Source of the DNA: Citrobacter enshiensis
Lineage (GTDB): Bacteria > Pseudomonadota > Gammaproteobacteria > Enterobacterales > Enterobacteriaceae
Direction of reading: 5' to 3'
DNA: 64,000 nucleotides
Assembly: GCF_029338175.1 (NCBI RefSeq)
Contig: NZ_CP119862.1
Location: forward strand, 1,550,001-1,614,000
The position numbers and the translations under genes are program-made. Each line of letters begins with the position of its first letter. Positions within the stretch are counted from its first letter, which is position 1. The notes beneath the pieces are model-generated. The model was not told the DNA's origin, ran no database searches, and worked only from the letters and a program-made list of their open reading frames with translations. Below, piece by piece: positions 51,136-60,824 of this stretch.

Positions 51136-52188
51136 ATGGAAATGACTTCTTTTCGGGCAGTCCTGCTGGCTGCCACGATCTTTTTTGTGGGGTGCGATAA
51201 CACCCCAAAACCGGTGAAGCCGGTTCCCGAGGTGCAGGTGCTGGAAGGTAAAACGATGGGAACCTTCTGGCGCGTCAGTGTTGTGGGCGTCGACGCCAAA
51301 CACCTCGAGGAGCTACAGGCCCGGATTCAGACCCAATTGAATGCTGACGATCAACTGCTCTCTACCTATAAAAATGACTCCGCATTAATGCGCTTTAACC
51401 AGTCGCAAAGTCTCTCGCCCTGGCCCGTCAGTGAAGCGATGGCTGATATTGTCACCTCCGCGTTGCGTATTGGTGCGAAAACGGACGGCGCGATGGACAT
51501 TACCGTCGGCCCGCTGGTCAATCTGTGGGGCTTTGGCCCGGATCAACAGCCGGTGAAGATCCCAACTGAGGAACAGATTAACGTCGCAAAAGCCAAAACA
51601 GGACTGGACCATCTGACGGTTATCGATCAGGCGCGGCAACAGTATCTGCAAAAAGATATCGCGGATTTGTACATTGACCTCTCCACCGTTGGCGAGGGAT
51701 ACGCGGCGGATCACCTGGCGCATCTGATGGAGCAGGAAGGCATTTCTCGCTATCTGGTTTCTGTCGGCGGCGCGCTGAGCAGTCGTGGAATGAATGCCGA
51801 AGGGCATCCGTGGCGGGTGGCTATCCAAAAACCGACTGACCAGGAAAATGCGGTACAGGCGATTGTCGATATCAACGGGCATGGCATCAGCACGTCCGGC
51901 AGCTATCGCAACTATTATGAACTGGACGGCAAACGCGTCTCTCATGTTATTGATCCGCAAACCGGACGCCCTATTGAGCACAACCTGGTGTCGGTGACGG
52001 TGATCGCCCCGACGGCGCTGGAAGCCGATGGCTGGGATACCGGACTGATGGTGCTCGGCGCGGAAAAAGCGAAAGAGGTGGTTCGCCGTGAAGGACTGGC
52101 CGTTTACATGATCGTCAAAGAAGGCGACGGCTTTAAGACCTGGATGTCTCCGCAGTTCCAGGGCTTCCTCATCAGCGAGAAAAATTAA
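51136..52188 (+). CDS. apbE: FAD:protein FMN transferase (lipoprotein)
   Basis: ApbE attaches FMN covalently to threonine residues of proteins such as the NqrB/NqrC and RnfG/RnfD subunits, in the periplasm. It has 350 residues. The signal peptide ends at a lipobox (FFVGC), so Cys19 is lipidated. Flavin and metal motifs include GKTMGTFWR, DLSTVGEGYAADHLA, YLVSVGGALSSRG, SGSYRNYY and HVIDPQTGRPI. Its last codons overlap the Ada box of the next gene. Confidence 0.96.
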   Translation: MEMTSFRAVLLAATIFFVGCDNTPKPVKPVPEVQVLEGKTMGTFWRVSVVGVDAKHLEELQARIQTQLNADDQLLSTYKNDSALMRFNQSQSLSPWPVSEAMADIVTSALRIGAKTDGAMDITVGPLVNLWGFGPDQQPVKIPTEEQINVAKAKTGLDHLTVIDQARQQYLQKDIADLYIDLSTVGEGYAADHLAHLMEQEGISRYLVSVGGALSSRGMNAEGHPWRVAIQKPTDQENAVQAIVDINGHGISTSGSYRNYYELDGKRVSHVIDPQTGRPIEHNLVSVTVIAPTALEADGWDTGLMVLGAEKAKEVVRREGLAVYMIVKEGDGFKTWMSPQFQGFLISEKN

Positions 52189-52195
52189 AAAGCAA
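52183..52195 (+). promoter_or_regulatory. Ada box for ada-alkB
   Basis: AAT-N6-GCAA, the form recognised by methylated Ada, spans the apbE stop codon and lies 67 bases before ada. The following AAGATTGCGGGTTTT resembles the E. coli ada promoter. Confidence 0.65.
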
Positions 52196-52261
52196 GATTG
52201 CGGGTTTTCGTTCGATGGTTTGTGGACACACTAAGCACTATGCTTACCGAAGGAGTCCATG

Positions 52262-53326
52262 ATGAAAAATGTCTTACGAGTAAACGATGATCAACGCTGG
52301 CAGTCGGTGGTGGAACGGGATCCCAATGCCGACGGTCAGTTTGTCTTTGCGGTGACGACGACGGGGATCTTCTGCAGACCCTCCTGTCGGGCGAAGCATG
52401 CCCTGCGTAAAAACGTCCGTTTTTTCGTGGATGCCGGTGAAGCGCTGACCGCAGGGTTCCGTCCCTGCAAACGTTGCCAGCCAGACCAAGAAAACGCCCA
52501 TCAACAGCGGCTGGATAAAATCACCCGCGCGTGCCATTTGCTGGAACAGGATACGCCCATTACGTTAGAGGCTCTGGCGCAGGATGTTGCCATGAGTCCG
52601 TTTCATTTACATCGTTTGTTTAAAGCGACCACGGGAATGACCCCGAAAGCGTGGCAGCAGTCTTACCGTGCCCGCCGTTTACGTGATGCGCTGGCAAAAG
52701 GGGAGGCGGTAACGCAGGCGGTCCTCAATGCCGGTTATCCTGACAGCAGCAGTTACTACCGTAAAGCCGATGAAACGTTAGGCATGACGGCGAAGCAGTT
52801 TCGCAAAGGAGGCGACAAGGTCGCCGTTCGCTATGCGATGGCGGACTGTACGTTGGGCCGCTGCCTGGTGGCGGAAAGCGAACGCGGGATCTGCGCGATC
52901 CTGCTAGGCGACGACGATGCCGGGCTTATCGCCGGTCTGCATGAGATGTTTCCTGCTGCACGTGATGAGCCTGCTGATGCGCATTTTCAGCAACGGGTAC
53001 AGCAGGTGATTACCAGCATCAACGCCCGCAACACGCCGCTGCCCTTACCGCTGGACATACAGGGGACGGCATTTCAACAACAGGTCTGGCAGGCCCTGCG
53101 CGCCATTCCGTGCGGCGAAACGGTCAGCTATCAGCAACTCGCCAACGCCATCGGAAAACCGAAAGCGGTCCGTGCCGTTGCCAGCGCCTGCGGGGCAAAT
53201 AAACTGGCGATTGTGATCCCCTGTCATCGTGTGGTGCGGGGAGATGGCTCGCTTTCCGGCTATCGCTGGGGCGTGGCGCGTAAGGCGCAACTGCTCAGGC
53301 GCGAGACGCAACGTGAGGAGTCCTGA
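52262..53326 (+). CDS. ada: bifunctional methyltransferase repair protein and activator Ada
   Basis: Ada repairs O6-methylguanine, O4-methylthymine and methylphosphotriesters, and activates ada, alkB and alkA. It has 354 residues. Zinc ligands Cys38, Cys42, Cys69 and Cys72 fall at E. coli positions (GIFCRPSCRAKHAL, FRPCKRCQ). An AraC-type helix-turn-helix region follows. The C-terminal methyl acceptor Cys is in VIPCHRVVRG. An ATG at 52259 also exists. AAGGAG lies 6 bases before ATG 52262, and the zinc numbering supports 52262. The stop overlaps alkB (TGATG). Confidence 0.97.
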   Translation: MKNVLRVNDDQRWQSVVERDPNADGQFVFAVTTTGIFCRPSCRAKHALRKNVRFFVDAGEALTAGFRPCKRCQPDQENAHQQRLDKITRACHLLEQDTPITLEALAQDVAMSPFHLHRLFKATTGMTPKAWQQSYRARRLRDALAKGEAVTQAVLNAGYPDSSSYYRKADETLGMTAKQFRKGGDKVAVRYAMADCTLGRCLVAESERGICAILLGDDDAGLIAGLHEMFPAARDEPADAHFQQRVQQVITSINARNTPLPLPLDIQGTAFQQQVWQALRAIPCGETVSYQQLANAIGKPKAVRAVASACGANKLAIVIPCHRVVRGDGSLSGYRWGVARKAQLLRRETQREES

Positions 53327-53982
53327 TGCTGGATCTGTTTGCAGACGCTGAGCCCTGGCAAGAGCCGCTGGCGCCCGGCGCGGTAATCCTGCGTCGTTTT
53401 GCTTTCAGCGCGGCGCAGAGATTGCTGCAGGACATTGTGGCCATTGCCAGCCAGTCACCGTTTCGCCATATGGTCACACCCGGTGGGTACACCATGTCAG
53501 TGGCGATGACCAACTGCGGCCCGCTGGGCTGGACCACCGATCAGCATGGTTATCTGTACTCGCCCGTCGACCCGTTGACGGGCGAACGCTGGCCGCCATT
53601 GCCTGAGGCTTTCGCCAGCCTGTGCCAACAGGCAGCAACGGCGGCAGGTTACCCTGACTTTATGCCTGACGCCTGTCTGATCAACCGTTATGCGCCGGGG
53701 GCGAAGCTGTCGCTGCATCAGGATAAAGATGAACCCGACCTGCGAGCGCCGATTGTCTCGGTTTCTCTGGGGTTGCCCGCTGTCTTCCAGTTTGGTGGTT
53801 TGCACCGCAATGACCCGTTAAAACGGCTCTTGCTGGAGCATGGCGACGTTGTGGTCTGGGGCGGTGAATCTCGACTATTTTATCATGGTATACAACCGCT
53901 TAAATCGGGATTCCATCCTCTGACCGCCGACTGTCGCTACAATCTGACATTCCGGCAGGCGGGTAAAAGGGAATTAAAATAA
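53326..53982 (+). CDS. alkB: alpha-ketoglutarate-dependent DNA dioxygenase AlkB
   Basis: AlkB oxidatively removes methyl groups from 1-methyladenine and 3-methylcytosine, using Fe(II) and 2-oxoglutarate. It has 218 residues (E. coli 216). Iron ligands are the His and Asp of LSLHQDKDEPD and the His of LFYHGIQPLK; the co-substrate Arg region is DCRYNLTFR. The start overlaps the ada stop by one base, so both are made together under Ada control. Confidence 0.97.
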   Translation: MLDLFADAEPWQEPLAPGAVILRRFAFSAAQRLLQDIVAIASQSPFRHMVTPGGYTMSVAMTNCGPLGWTTDQHGYLYSPVDPLTGERWPPLPEAFASLCQQAATAAGYPDFMPDACLINRYAPGAKLSLHQDKDEPDLRAPIVSVSLGLPAVFQFGGLHRNDPLKRLLLEHGDVVVWGGESRLFYHGIQPLKSGFHPLTADCRYNLTFRQAGKRELK

Positions 53983-54051
53983 GAATTATTATTGCTGTCG
54001 GCGTTGAGATGTTTAAACTGCGGGCTGTCATTACTTGTCCGGGTTGTCTGC

Positions 54052-55695
54052 ATGGAACTTCTTCTTCTTGTCTGGCGGCAGTATCGCTGGCCATTTATCA
54101 GCGTCATGGCGCTCAGCTTCGCCAGTGCTGCGTTGGGAATCGGGCTGATTGCGTTTATTAATCAGCGTCTGATCGAAACGGTCGACGTCTCGCTGATGGT
54201 ATTACCGGAATTTCTCGGATTGCTGTTGTTGCTGATGGTGGTGACGCTTGGATCACAGCTGGCGCTGACGACGTTGGGACACCATTTTGTCTACCGTCTG
54301 CGCAGCGAGTTTATCAAACGCATTCTGGATACCCGCGTTGAACGCATCGAACAACTGGGCAGTGCCTCGTTGCTCGCAGGCTTAACCAGCGATATCCGCA
54401 ACATCACCATTGCGTTTGTGCGCTTGCCTGAACTGGTGCAGGGCATCATCCTGACCCTCGGCTCTGCCGCCTACCTCGCCATGCTCTCAACCAAAATGTT
54501 GCTGGTCACCGCAATCTGGGTGGCGATCACCATCTGGGGCGGATTCGTGCTGGTGGCGCGGGTTTACAGACATATGGCGACGCTGCGCGAAACGGAAGAC
54601 AAACTGTATAACGACTATCAGACCGTGCTGGAAGGGCGTAAAGAGCTGACCCTGAACCGTGAGCGCGCGGAACATATTTTTAACCAGCTGTATGTGCCGG
54701 ATGCCAAAGAGTATCGTCACCACATTATTCGCGCTGACACTTTCCATCTCAGTGCCGTCAACTGGTCGAATATCATGATGTTGGGGGCGATTGGTCTGGT
54801 CTTTTGGATGGCAAATAGCCTCGGTTGGGCAGACACTAATGTGGCCGCGACCTACTCTCTGACGCTACTTTTTCTGCGTACGCCGCTGTTATCTGCGGTG
54901 GGGGCGCTCCCGACATTGCTCACCGCTCAGGTGGCGTTCAATAAGCTCAATAAATTTTCTCTGGCGCCGTTTAAAGCTGAATTCCCACGCCCTAAAGCAT
55001 TCCCGAACTGGAAAACGCTGGAGTTGCGTAATGTCATGTTCCACTACCAGGACAACGCGTTTTCGGTGGGGCCGGTCAATCTGACCCTTCATCGGGGGGA
55101 GCTGCTGTTCCTGATTGGCGGCAACGGGAGCGGAAAATCGACGCTGGCGATGTTGTTGACCGGGTTATACCAGCCGCAATCCGGCGAAATTCTGCTGGAT
55201 GGCGAAGCGGTCCCGGTGGATAAACCTGAAGACTATCGTAAGCTCTTTTCCGCAGTATTTACCGATGTCTGGCTGTTTGATCAGTTGCTGGGGCCGGAAG
55301 GAAAACCTGCCGATCCCGCGCTGGTGCAGAAGTGGCTTGAGCACCTGAAAATGGCGCACAAACTCGAGTTAAGCGATGGGCGTATTCTGAACCTGAAGCT
55401 GTCAAAAGGGCAGAAAAAACGCGTGGCGCTGCTGCTGGCGCTGGCAGAAGAGCGTGACATCATCCTGCTGGATGAGTGGGCCGCCGATCAGGATCCGCAT
55501 TTCCGCCGCGAATTCTACCAGGTGCTGCTGCCGCTAATGCAGGAAATGGGAAAAACCATTTTTGCCATCAGCCACGATGATCACTACTTTATTCACGCCG
55601 ACCGTCTGCTCGAAATGCGCAATGGACAGCTTAGCGAGTTGGTGGGTGATGAACGTGACGCCGCGTCACGCGATGCGGTAGCGCGTACTGCCTGA
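54052..55695 (+). CDS. yojI: ABC transporter permease/ATP-binding protein YojI
   Basis: YojI is a half-size ABC exporter. In E. coli it exports microcin J25 with TolC. It has 547 residues as in E. coli. Six helices lie in residues 1-300. The nucleotide-binding domain carries Walker [14 protein letters not shown], an unusual signature [14 protein letters not shown] (LSKGQ in place of LSGGQ), and Walker [15 protein letters not shown]. The frame extends to 53992, but [13 protein letters not shown] is the family start. It lies 69 bases after alkB. Confidence 0.94.
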   Translation: MELLLLVWRQYRWPFISVMALSFASAALGIGLIAFINQRLIETVDVSLMVLPEFLGLLLLLMVVTLGSQLALTTLGHHFVYRLRSEFIKRILDTRVERIEQLGSASLLAGLTSDIRNITIAFVRLPELVQGIILTLGSAAYLAMLSTKMLLVTAIWVAITIWGGFVLVARVYRHMATLRETEDKLYNDYQTVLEGRKELTLNRERAEHIFNQLYVPDAKEYRHHIIRADTFHLSAVNWSNIMMLGAIGLVFWMANSLGWADTNVAATYSLTLLFLRTPLLSAVGALPTLLTAQVAFNKLNKFSLAPFKAEFPRPKAFPNWKTLELRNVMFHYQDNAFSVGPVNLTLHRGELLFLIGGNGSGKSTLAMLLTGLYQPQSGEILLDGEAVPVDKPEDYRKLFSAVFTDVWLFDQLLGPEGKPADPALVQKWLEHLKMAHKLELSDGRILNLKLSKGQKKRVALLLALAEERDIILLDEWAADQDPHFRREFYQVLLPLMQEMGKTIFAISHDDHYFIHADRLLEMRNGQLSELVGDERDAASRDAVARTA

Positions 55696-55701
55696 CCTTG
55701 T

Positions 55702-55763
55702 TGGCCGGATAAGGCGTAGCCTCATCCGGCCTAATTGCCCGATGGCGCTACGCGTATCGGGCC
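55702..55763. repeat. BIME between yojI and mgtE
   Basis: TGGCCGGATAAGGCGTAGCC to CATCCGGCC (55702-55732) and GCCCGATGGCGCTACGCGTA to TCGGGC (55737-55763) are paired REPs, starting just after the yojI stop. Confidence 0.88.
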
Positions 55764-55875
55764 GTCTATCCCCTGTATAACGCCGCTTTTTTATCCAACC
55801 ACGTTGACCGTTTATTGTTATTTACATTTTTGGGGGCCATCCTTACTGGCATTCCATAATCTGGATTTATAACTA

Positions 55876-57312
55876 ATGACCGTAACAACGAAAAATACCG
55901 CCAGGCAACGTGATGAAGAGCGTGCCCGCCTCATCTGGTTGCTGACCACTGATAAAGCCGTTATTTCCACCCTGTTAGGCAAACTCACCCTGGCTGAGCA
56001 ATATGACGTCGGTACGTTATCCGACGATATTGCTGAGGTAGGGGCGTTGGTCGCTCACCTGCCGCCTGCCGATCTCGCCGATACCCTGGAAGCGTTGCCT
56101 TCCGAAGAGCGTCACGCGCTGTGGCGACTGGTTGAAAGTGAAAAACGCGGCAAAGTGTTGATTGAAGCCTCAGAAAACGTCTGGGACGATTTGATTGACG
56201 AAATGACCGACCGCGCGCTGCTGGATGCGTTGCAGTATCTCGACATCGATGAACAGATTTATCTGGTGCAGCACTTGCCGCGTAATCTCACCGGGCGGCT
56301 GCTGGCGACCTTGCCGCCGGAGGAACGCGCCCGCGTTCGCCAGGTCATGCACTACGAGAAAAATCGCGTTGGCGCGATCATGGAATTCGAAGTCATTACG
56401 GTGCGCCCGGACGTGACCTTAGAAGTGGTGCAGCGCTATTTACGCCGTTTGGGAAAAATGCCGGAAAACACCGATAAACTCTTTGTTATCAATCGGAAAA
56501 AAACGCTCGTCGGCGAGCTGACGTTAACCTGTATTTTGCTCAACGATGCGCAGAAAAAGGTGAGTGAGGTCATGGATGATGACCCCATGACCTTCGCCCC
56601 GGAAGACAAAGCCGAGAATGCGGCGCGTACCTTCGAGCGTGACAACCTGGTCAGCGCCGCGGTGGTGGATACATCCGGTAAGTTAATGGGCCGCTTAACC
56701 ATCGATGAAATTGTCGATGTGGTGTACGAAGAAACGGATACCGATTTGCGGCGCATGGGGGGATTAAGCGCGGAGGAAGACGTCTTTGCCCCGGTCACGA
56801 AAGCGGTGAAAACCCGCTGGGCGTGGCTGGCGATCAATCTGTGTACTGCGTTTATCGCCTCCCGCGTGATTGATGGTTTTGAACACACCATTTCGCAACT
56901 GGTCGCGCTGGCCTCGCTGATGCCGATCGTCGCCGGGATCGGGGGGAATACCGGGAATCAAACCATCACTATGATCGTGCGGGCGCTGGCGTTGCAGCAT
57001 ATTCAGCCGGGGAATTTAACCTTCCTGATCCTGCGCGAGATGGGCGTCGCGTTGATCAATGGCCTGGTCTGGGGCGGGATCATGGGGGGCGTGACCTGGT
57101 GGCTTTACGACGATATGGCGCTGGGGGCGGTGATGACGTTAGCCATGGTGCTCAATCTGCTGGTCGCCGCGTTGATGGGGGTCATCATTCCCATGACGAT
57201 GCTGAAGTTCGGGCGCGATCCGGCGGTGGGCTCCAGCGTCATGATCACGGCGCTAACGGACACTGGCGGCTTCTTCATTTTTCTGGGACTGGCGACGATT
57301 TTCCTCCTTTAG
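55876..57312 (+). CDS. mgtE: MgtE-family magnesium transporter
   Basis: MgtE is a Mg2+-gated channel/transporter. The 478-residue protein has the standard layout. A helical N domain spans about residues 25-150 (HLPPADLADTLEALP). Two CBS domains follow (about 155-285: DDDPMTFAPEDKAENAARTF). A five-helix membrane part from about 310 carries PIVAGIGGNTGNQT and the pore Asp region LTDTGGFFIFLGL. The ATG has no good ribosome-binding site (TATAACTA precedes it). In my recollection E. coli K-12 has no gene here between yojI and mqo; the BIME beside it may mark the insertion edge. The product name is more certain than the symbol. Confidence 0.88.
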   Translation: MTVTTKNTARQRDEERARLIWLLTTDKAVISTLLGKLTLAEQYDVGTLSDDIAEVGALVAHLPPADLADTLEALPSEERHALWRLVESEKRGKVLIEASENVWDDLIDEMTDRALLDALQYLDIDEQIYLVQHLPRNLTGRLLATLPPEERARVRQVMHYEKNRVGAIMEFEVITVRPDVTLEVVQRYLRRLGKMPENTDKLFVINRKKTLVGELTLTCILLNDAQKKVSEVMDDDPMTFAPEDKAENAARTFERDNLVSAAVVDTSGKLMGRLTIDEIVDVVYEETDTDLRRMGGLSAEEDVFAPVTKAVKTRWAWLAINLCTAFIASRVIDGFEHTISQLVALASLMPIVAGIGGNTGNQTITMIVRALALQHIQPGNLTFLILREMGVALINGLVWGGIMGGVTWWLYDDMALGAVMTLAMVLNLLVAALMGVIIPMTMLKFGRDPAVGSSVMITALTDTGGFFIFLGLATIFLL

Positions 57313-57463
57313 GTTGATAAATATTCAAATATTCAACAATAACTTTAAAATTTTAATATAATTTATAAACAATATTTAAATTTTATGACTTAAATGTTAA
57401 CGTTAATGCCGATTGATTTTCACCTGCGAAAAGCAAAAGCGATACTCAAAGTAAGGCATTAAC

Positions 57464-59122
57464 ATGATGAAAAAAGCGACGGCCATGCTCTTCACCCTGG
57501 CCGTGGGGCTGAATGTTGTCTCTGTGGCAGCACAAGCGAAAGCGGCCGAAGAGCAAGAGACGGATGTACTGTTGATTGGCGGCGGCATTATGAGCGCCAC
57601 CCTGGGGACGTATCTACAAGAGCTGGAACCGGAATGGTCCATGACCATGGTCGAGCGATTGGATGGCGTTGCGCAGGAGAGCTCAAACGGCTGGAACAAC
57701 GCCGGGACAGGGCACTCCGCACTCATGGAGCTGAACTACACGCCGAAGAAAGCCGATGGCTCCATCAGCATTGAAAAAGCCGTCGACATCAACGAATCCT
57801 TCCAGATTTCTCGCCAGTTCTGGGCGCATCAGGTCAACAGCGGCGTACTCCACGATCCGCGTTCCTTTATCACGACCGTTCCGCACATGAGCTTTGTCTG
57901 GGGTGACGAGAACGTAAACTTCCTGCGCGCCCGCTATGCGGCGCTCCAGCAAAGCAGCCTGTTCCGTGGTATGCGTTACTCCGAAGATCACGCGCAGATC
58001 AAAGAGTGGGCACCGCTGGTAATGGAAGGGCGCGATCCGAAACAGAAAGTGGCCGCCACGCGTACTGAAATCGGTACTGACGTGAACTACGGTGAAATTA
58101 CCCGTCAGATGATCGCTTCTTTACAGAAAAAACCAAACTTTGCGCTGCAAGTGAGCACGGAAGTTCGTGGCTTTAAGCGCAACGCGGATAACTCCTGGAC
58201 CGTCACCGTTGCCGATCTGAAAAACGGTGAAGCAGAGCACGACATCAAAGCGAAGTTTGTCTTTATTGGCGCGGGTGGTGCGGCGCTGAAACTGATGCAG
58301 GAGTCCGGAATTCCGGAAGCTGATGGCTATGCCGGATTCCCGGTGGGCGGTCAGTTCCTCGTCTCGGATAATCCGGATGTGGTGAATCGCCATCTGGCGA
58401 AAGTGTACGGTCAGGCTTCTGTCGGCGCGCCGCCGATGTCCGTACCTCATATCGATACCCGTGTACTGGACGGCAAACGTGTCGTGCTGTTTGGGCCATT
58501 TGCGACCTTCTCGACCAAATTCCTGAAAAACGGTTCGCTGTGGGATCTGATGAGTTCAACCACGACATCGAACTTTATGCCGATGGTTAATGTGGGGCTG
58601 GACAACTTTGATCTGGTGAAATACTTGATGAGCCAGGTCATGCTAAGTGATGACGACCGTTTTGAGGCGCTGAAAGAGTACTATCCGCAGGCGAAGAAAG
58701 AAGACTGGCGTCTGTGGCAGGCGGGTCAGCGTGTGCAGATCATCAAGCGTGATGCAGACAAAGGTGGCGTATTGCGTCTGGGCACCGAAGTGGTAAGCGA
58801 CAAAGACGGCACCATTGCGGCGCTGCTGGGCGCGTCACCGGGTGCATCAACAGCGGCGCCGATCATGCTGCATCTGATGGAAAAAGTGTTTAAAGATAAA
58901 GTCACCAGTCCGCAATGGCAGGCGAAGCTGAAAACGATTGTGCCGTCATACGGAACAAAACTGAACGGTAACGTTGAGGCGACGGAACAAGAGTTGCAGT
59001 ACACCAGCGAAGTGCTGGGTCTGAAATATGACAAGCCGCAGGTGGCGGACGCTGCGCCGCAACCGCAACTGAAACCTCAGGCTCAGCCAGAGCGTAAAGA
59101 GGTCGCGGATATCGCGCTGTAA
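57464..59122 (+). CDS. mqo: malate:quinone oxidoreductase
   Basis: Mqo is a peripheral membrane FAD enzyme that oxidises malate to oxaloacetate and reduces quinone, bypassing NAD malate dehydrogenase. It has 552 residues (E. coli 548). FAD binding is [17 protein letters not shown]. Family motifs include [20 protein letters not shown] and [17 protein letters not shown] hydrophobic signal-like N-terminus (about residues 4-30) is typical of enterobacterial Mqo. A second ATG at 57467 could be the start; AAGG is 7 bases before the first. The 151 AT-rich bases before it hold its promoter. Confidence 0.96.
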   Translation: MMKKATAMLFTLAVGLNVVSVAAQAKAAEEQETDVLLIGGGIMSATLGTYLQELEPEWSMTMVERLDGVAQESSNGWNNAGTGHSALMELNYTPKKADGSISIEKAVDINESFQISRQFWAHQVNSGVLHDPRSFITTVPHMSFVWGDENVNFLRARYAALQQSSLFRGMRYSEDHAQIKEWAPLVMEGRDPKQKVAATRTEIGTDVNYGEITRQMIASLQKKPNFALQVSTEVRGFKRNADNSWTVTVADLKNGEAEHDIKAKFVFIGAGGAALKLMQESGIPEADGYAGFPVGGQFLVSDNPDVVNRHLAKVYGQASVGAPPMSVPHIDTRVLDGKRVVLFGPFATFSTKFLKNGSLWDLMSSTTTSNFMPMVNVGLDNFDLVKYLMSQVMLSDDDRFEALKEYYPQAKKEDWRLWQAGQRVQIIKRDADKGGVLRLGTEVVSDKDGTIAALLGASPGASTAAPIMLHLMEKVFKDKVTSPQWQAKLKTIVPSYGTKLNGNVEATEQELQYTSEVLGLKYDKPQVADAAPQPQLKPQAQPERKEVADIAL

Positions 59123-59126
59123 AATA

Positions 59127-59154
59127 AAAAAAACCTGCCTCGGCAGGTTTTTTT
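59127..59154. terminator. terminator between mqo and eco
   Basis: AAAAAACCTGCC-TC-GGCAGGTTTTTTT. The A- and T-runs on either side let it end both converging genes. Confidence 0.92.
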
Positions 59155-59172
59155 ATCTCTGAAAGAAGTGCA

Positions 59173-59682
59173 TTAACGCGCTACAGCGTTCTGAATGTTT
59201 TCGTCCGCTTTCCAGATACGGTATTTCACTTCCACGTTTTCAGGGGTATAGACCACGATAGGCAGTTTGCTGTTGTAGCGCAGCATCCCGGCATCACCCA
59301 AATAGGCGGTCACGAATTTTTTCTCTTTCTTGCCTTCCGGGCAGGCCATCATGGTTGAAGCTGGGCCCGTGACTTTGTCGACGACGTAGTAGTTGTAGCC
59401 CCAGCCTTCCAGGGTTTTGCTTTCCAGTTGTCCGCCAAGACGATGTTGGTTGCAATCCACTTCCAGCGTTTGACCGATCAGTAACTCTACTTTGAGGGTC
59501 GATTCATCTTGTTCAGGCGTGAGTTGGATAACCTGACGTTTCATGCCTTTCTCGGCCTTCGGATACGGCGCGACTTTTTCCAGCGGCTGAGAATTCGTCT
59601 CTTGCGGGGTTGCCAATGCAGAAGTACTGGCGAAAGCGGCTAACAGTACCGCAGGAACGAGGGTCTTCATTTTATTGTTCAC
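59173..59682 (-). CDS. eco: ecotin, periplasmic serine protease inhibitor
   Basis: Ecotin is a dimeric inhibitor of trypsin-fold proteases in the periplasm. It has 169 residues from GTG 59682, with AAGGA six bases ahead. ATG 59670 (165 residues) is the alternative. The signal peptide ends near SALA. The reactive-site loop STMMACPEG has the P1 Met. The mature core ([35 protein letters not shown]) is nearly E. coli sequence. It converges with mqo. Confidence 0.95.
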   Translation of the reverse strand: MNNKMKTLVPAVLLAAFASTSALATPQETNSQPLEKVAPYPKAEKGMKRQVIQLTPEQDESTLKVELLIGQTLEVDCNQHRLGGQLESKTLEGWGYNYYVVDKVTGPASTMMACPEGKKEKKFVTAYLGDAGMLRYNSKLPIVVYTPENVEVKYRIWKADENIQNAVAR

Positions 59683-59929
59683 ACTATTTCCTTTTTCTCG
59701 TTTATGAACGATTTTTCGCAGCGTAACACATTCACAATTCTTATTAATCTAAATTTACTTATATTTTAAGTGTATTGATGAGTGGTTTATTCATAATCCA
59801 GATTTATATGCTGATATGAATAATTTAAATAAGATAAATCTCTGTTTTTGTGTTTGCAGCTGGTGGTTGAAAGATAACCTACTGAAATGTGAGCAAAAGC
59901 ACATTACCTCACGGCAATCCGACACTCTT

Positions 59930-59964
59930 TTGATCCGGCAACAGCATTTACCCCCATCGGGGTA
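59930..59964 (+). promoter_or_regulatory. napF promoter sites for FNR and NarP/NarL
   Basis: TACCCCC-AT-CGGGGTA (59949-59964) is a perfect 7-2-7 NarP/NarL site. TTGAT at 59930-59934 begins an FNR-like site whose second half is poor. Their centres are 20 bases apart, as known for E. coli nap (-64.5 and -44.5). That would place the start near 60001. The rest of 59683-59929 is AT-rich and includes eco promoter DNA. Confidence 0.75.
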
Positions 59965-60079
59965 TGCACCTCGATCACATCCTGAAATATCGTACACCTA
60001 AAAATAACGACTCATAAAAAGTGCGGTTTTTATTGTCGTTCATTCCCCTGAGTGAGCGTCGTTATGGAAGGACAATGTC

Positions 60080-60571
60080 ATGGTTGATTTATCCCGTCGC
60101 AGCATATTGACAGGCGCCTGGCGCAAAGCCAGCAACGGGATCTGTCCGCCGTGGAGCGGGGAAATTTCACACTTTCTGGCTAATTGTATCCGTTGCGACG
60201 CCTGCATCCAGGCGTGCGAGAACGACATTCTGCAGCGAGGCCAGGGCGGCTACCCGAGCGTAAATTTCAAACAGGGCGAGTGCAGCTTTTGTTATGCCTG
60301 CGCGCAAGCCTGTACCGAATCTCTTTTTCTTCCGCGCCACACCAGGGCCTGGGATCTGAATTTTACCCTTGGGCAAGATTGCCTGGCATATCAGTCTGTT
60401 GAGTGCCATCGCTGTCAGGATAGCTGTGAACCTATGGCTATCACGTTTCGCCCCACGCTGTCGGGCATTTATCAACCGCAACTTAACAATCAGGCATGCA
60501 GTGGATGCGGGGCGTGTGTCGCCAGTTGCCCGGTGTCAGCCATTAATGCGGAGTACAACCATGCACACTAA
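60080..60571 (+). CDS. napF: ferredoxin-type protein NapF
   Basis: NapF is a cytoplasmic iron-sulfur protein that helps NapA mature. It has 163 residues (E. coli 164). Four cysteine clusters are visible: CIRCDACIQACEND, CSFCYACAQACTES, CHRCQDSCEP and CSGCGACVASCPV. AAGGA precedes the ATG. It is the first gene of nap and overlaps napD by 11 bases. Confidence 0.96.
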   Translation: MVDLSRRSILTGAWRKASNGICPPWSGEISHFLANCIRCDACIQACENDILQRGQGGYPSVNFKQGECSFCYACAQACTESLFLPRHTRAWDLNFTLGQDCLAYQSVECHRCQDSCEPMAITFRPTLSGIYQPQLNNQACSGCGACVASCPVSAINAEYNHAH

Positions 60572-60824
60572 CTGGCAGGTTTGTAGCCTGATCGTTCAGG
60601 CGAAAAGCCAGCATATCACCGATATCAGCGCGCAATTACAGCAGTTTTCTGGCTGCGAAGTCGCCCTCAGCGATGTGGAGAGCGGTCAGCTGATCGTGGT
60701 GGTAGAAGCAGAACACAGCGAAACGCTGATGCAAACAATTGAGTCGGTACGCAACGTTGCGGGCGTGCTGGCGGTGTCGCTGGTTTATCACCAGCAGGAT
60801 GAGCAAGGTGAGGAAACACCATGA
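60561..60824 (+). CDS. napD: NapA-specific Tat chaperone NapD
   Basis: NapD binds the Tat signal of NapA and holds export until cofactors are loaded. It has 87 residues from ATG 60561 ([15 protein letters not shown]), the same length as E. coli. The same frame is open further upstream, inside napF, but that part is not family-like. The conserved QLIVVVEAE and [15 protein letters not shown] form the ferredoxin-like fold. It overlaps both napF and napA (ATGA). Confidence 0.96.
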   Translation: MHTNWQVCSLIVQAKSQHITDISAQLQQFSGCEVALSDVESGQLIVVVEAEHSETLMQTIESVRNVAGVLAVSLVYHQQDEQGEETP

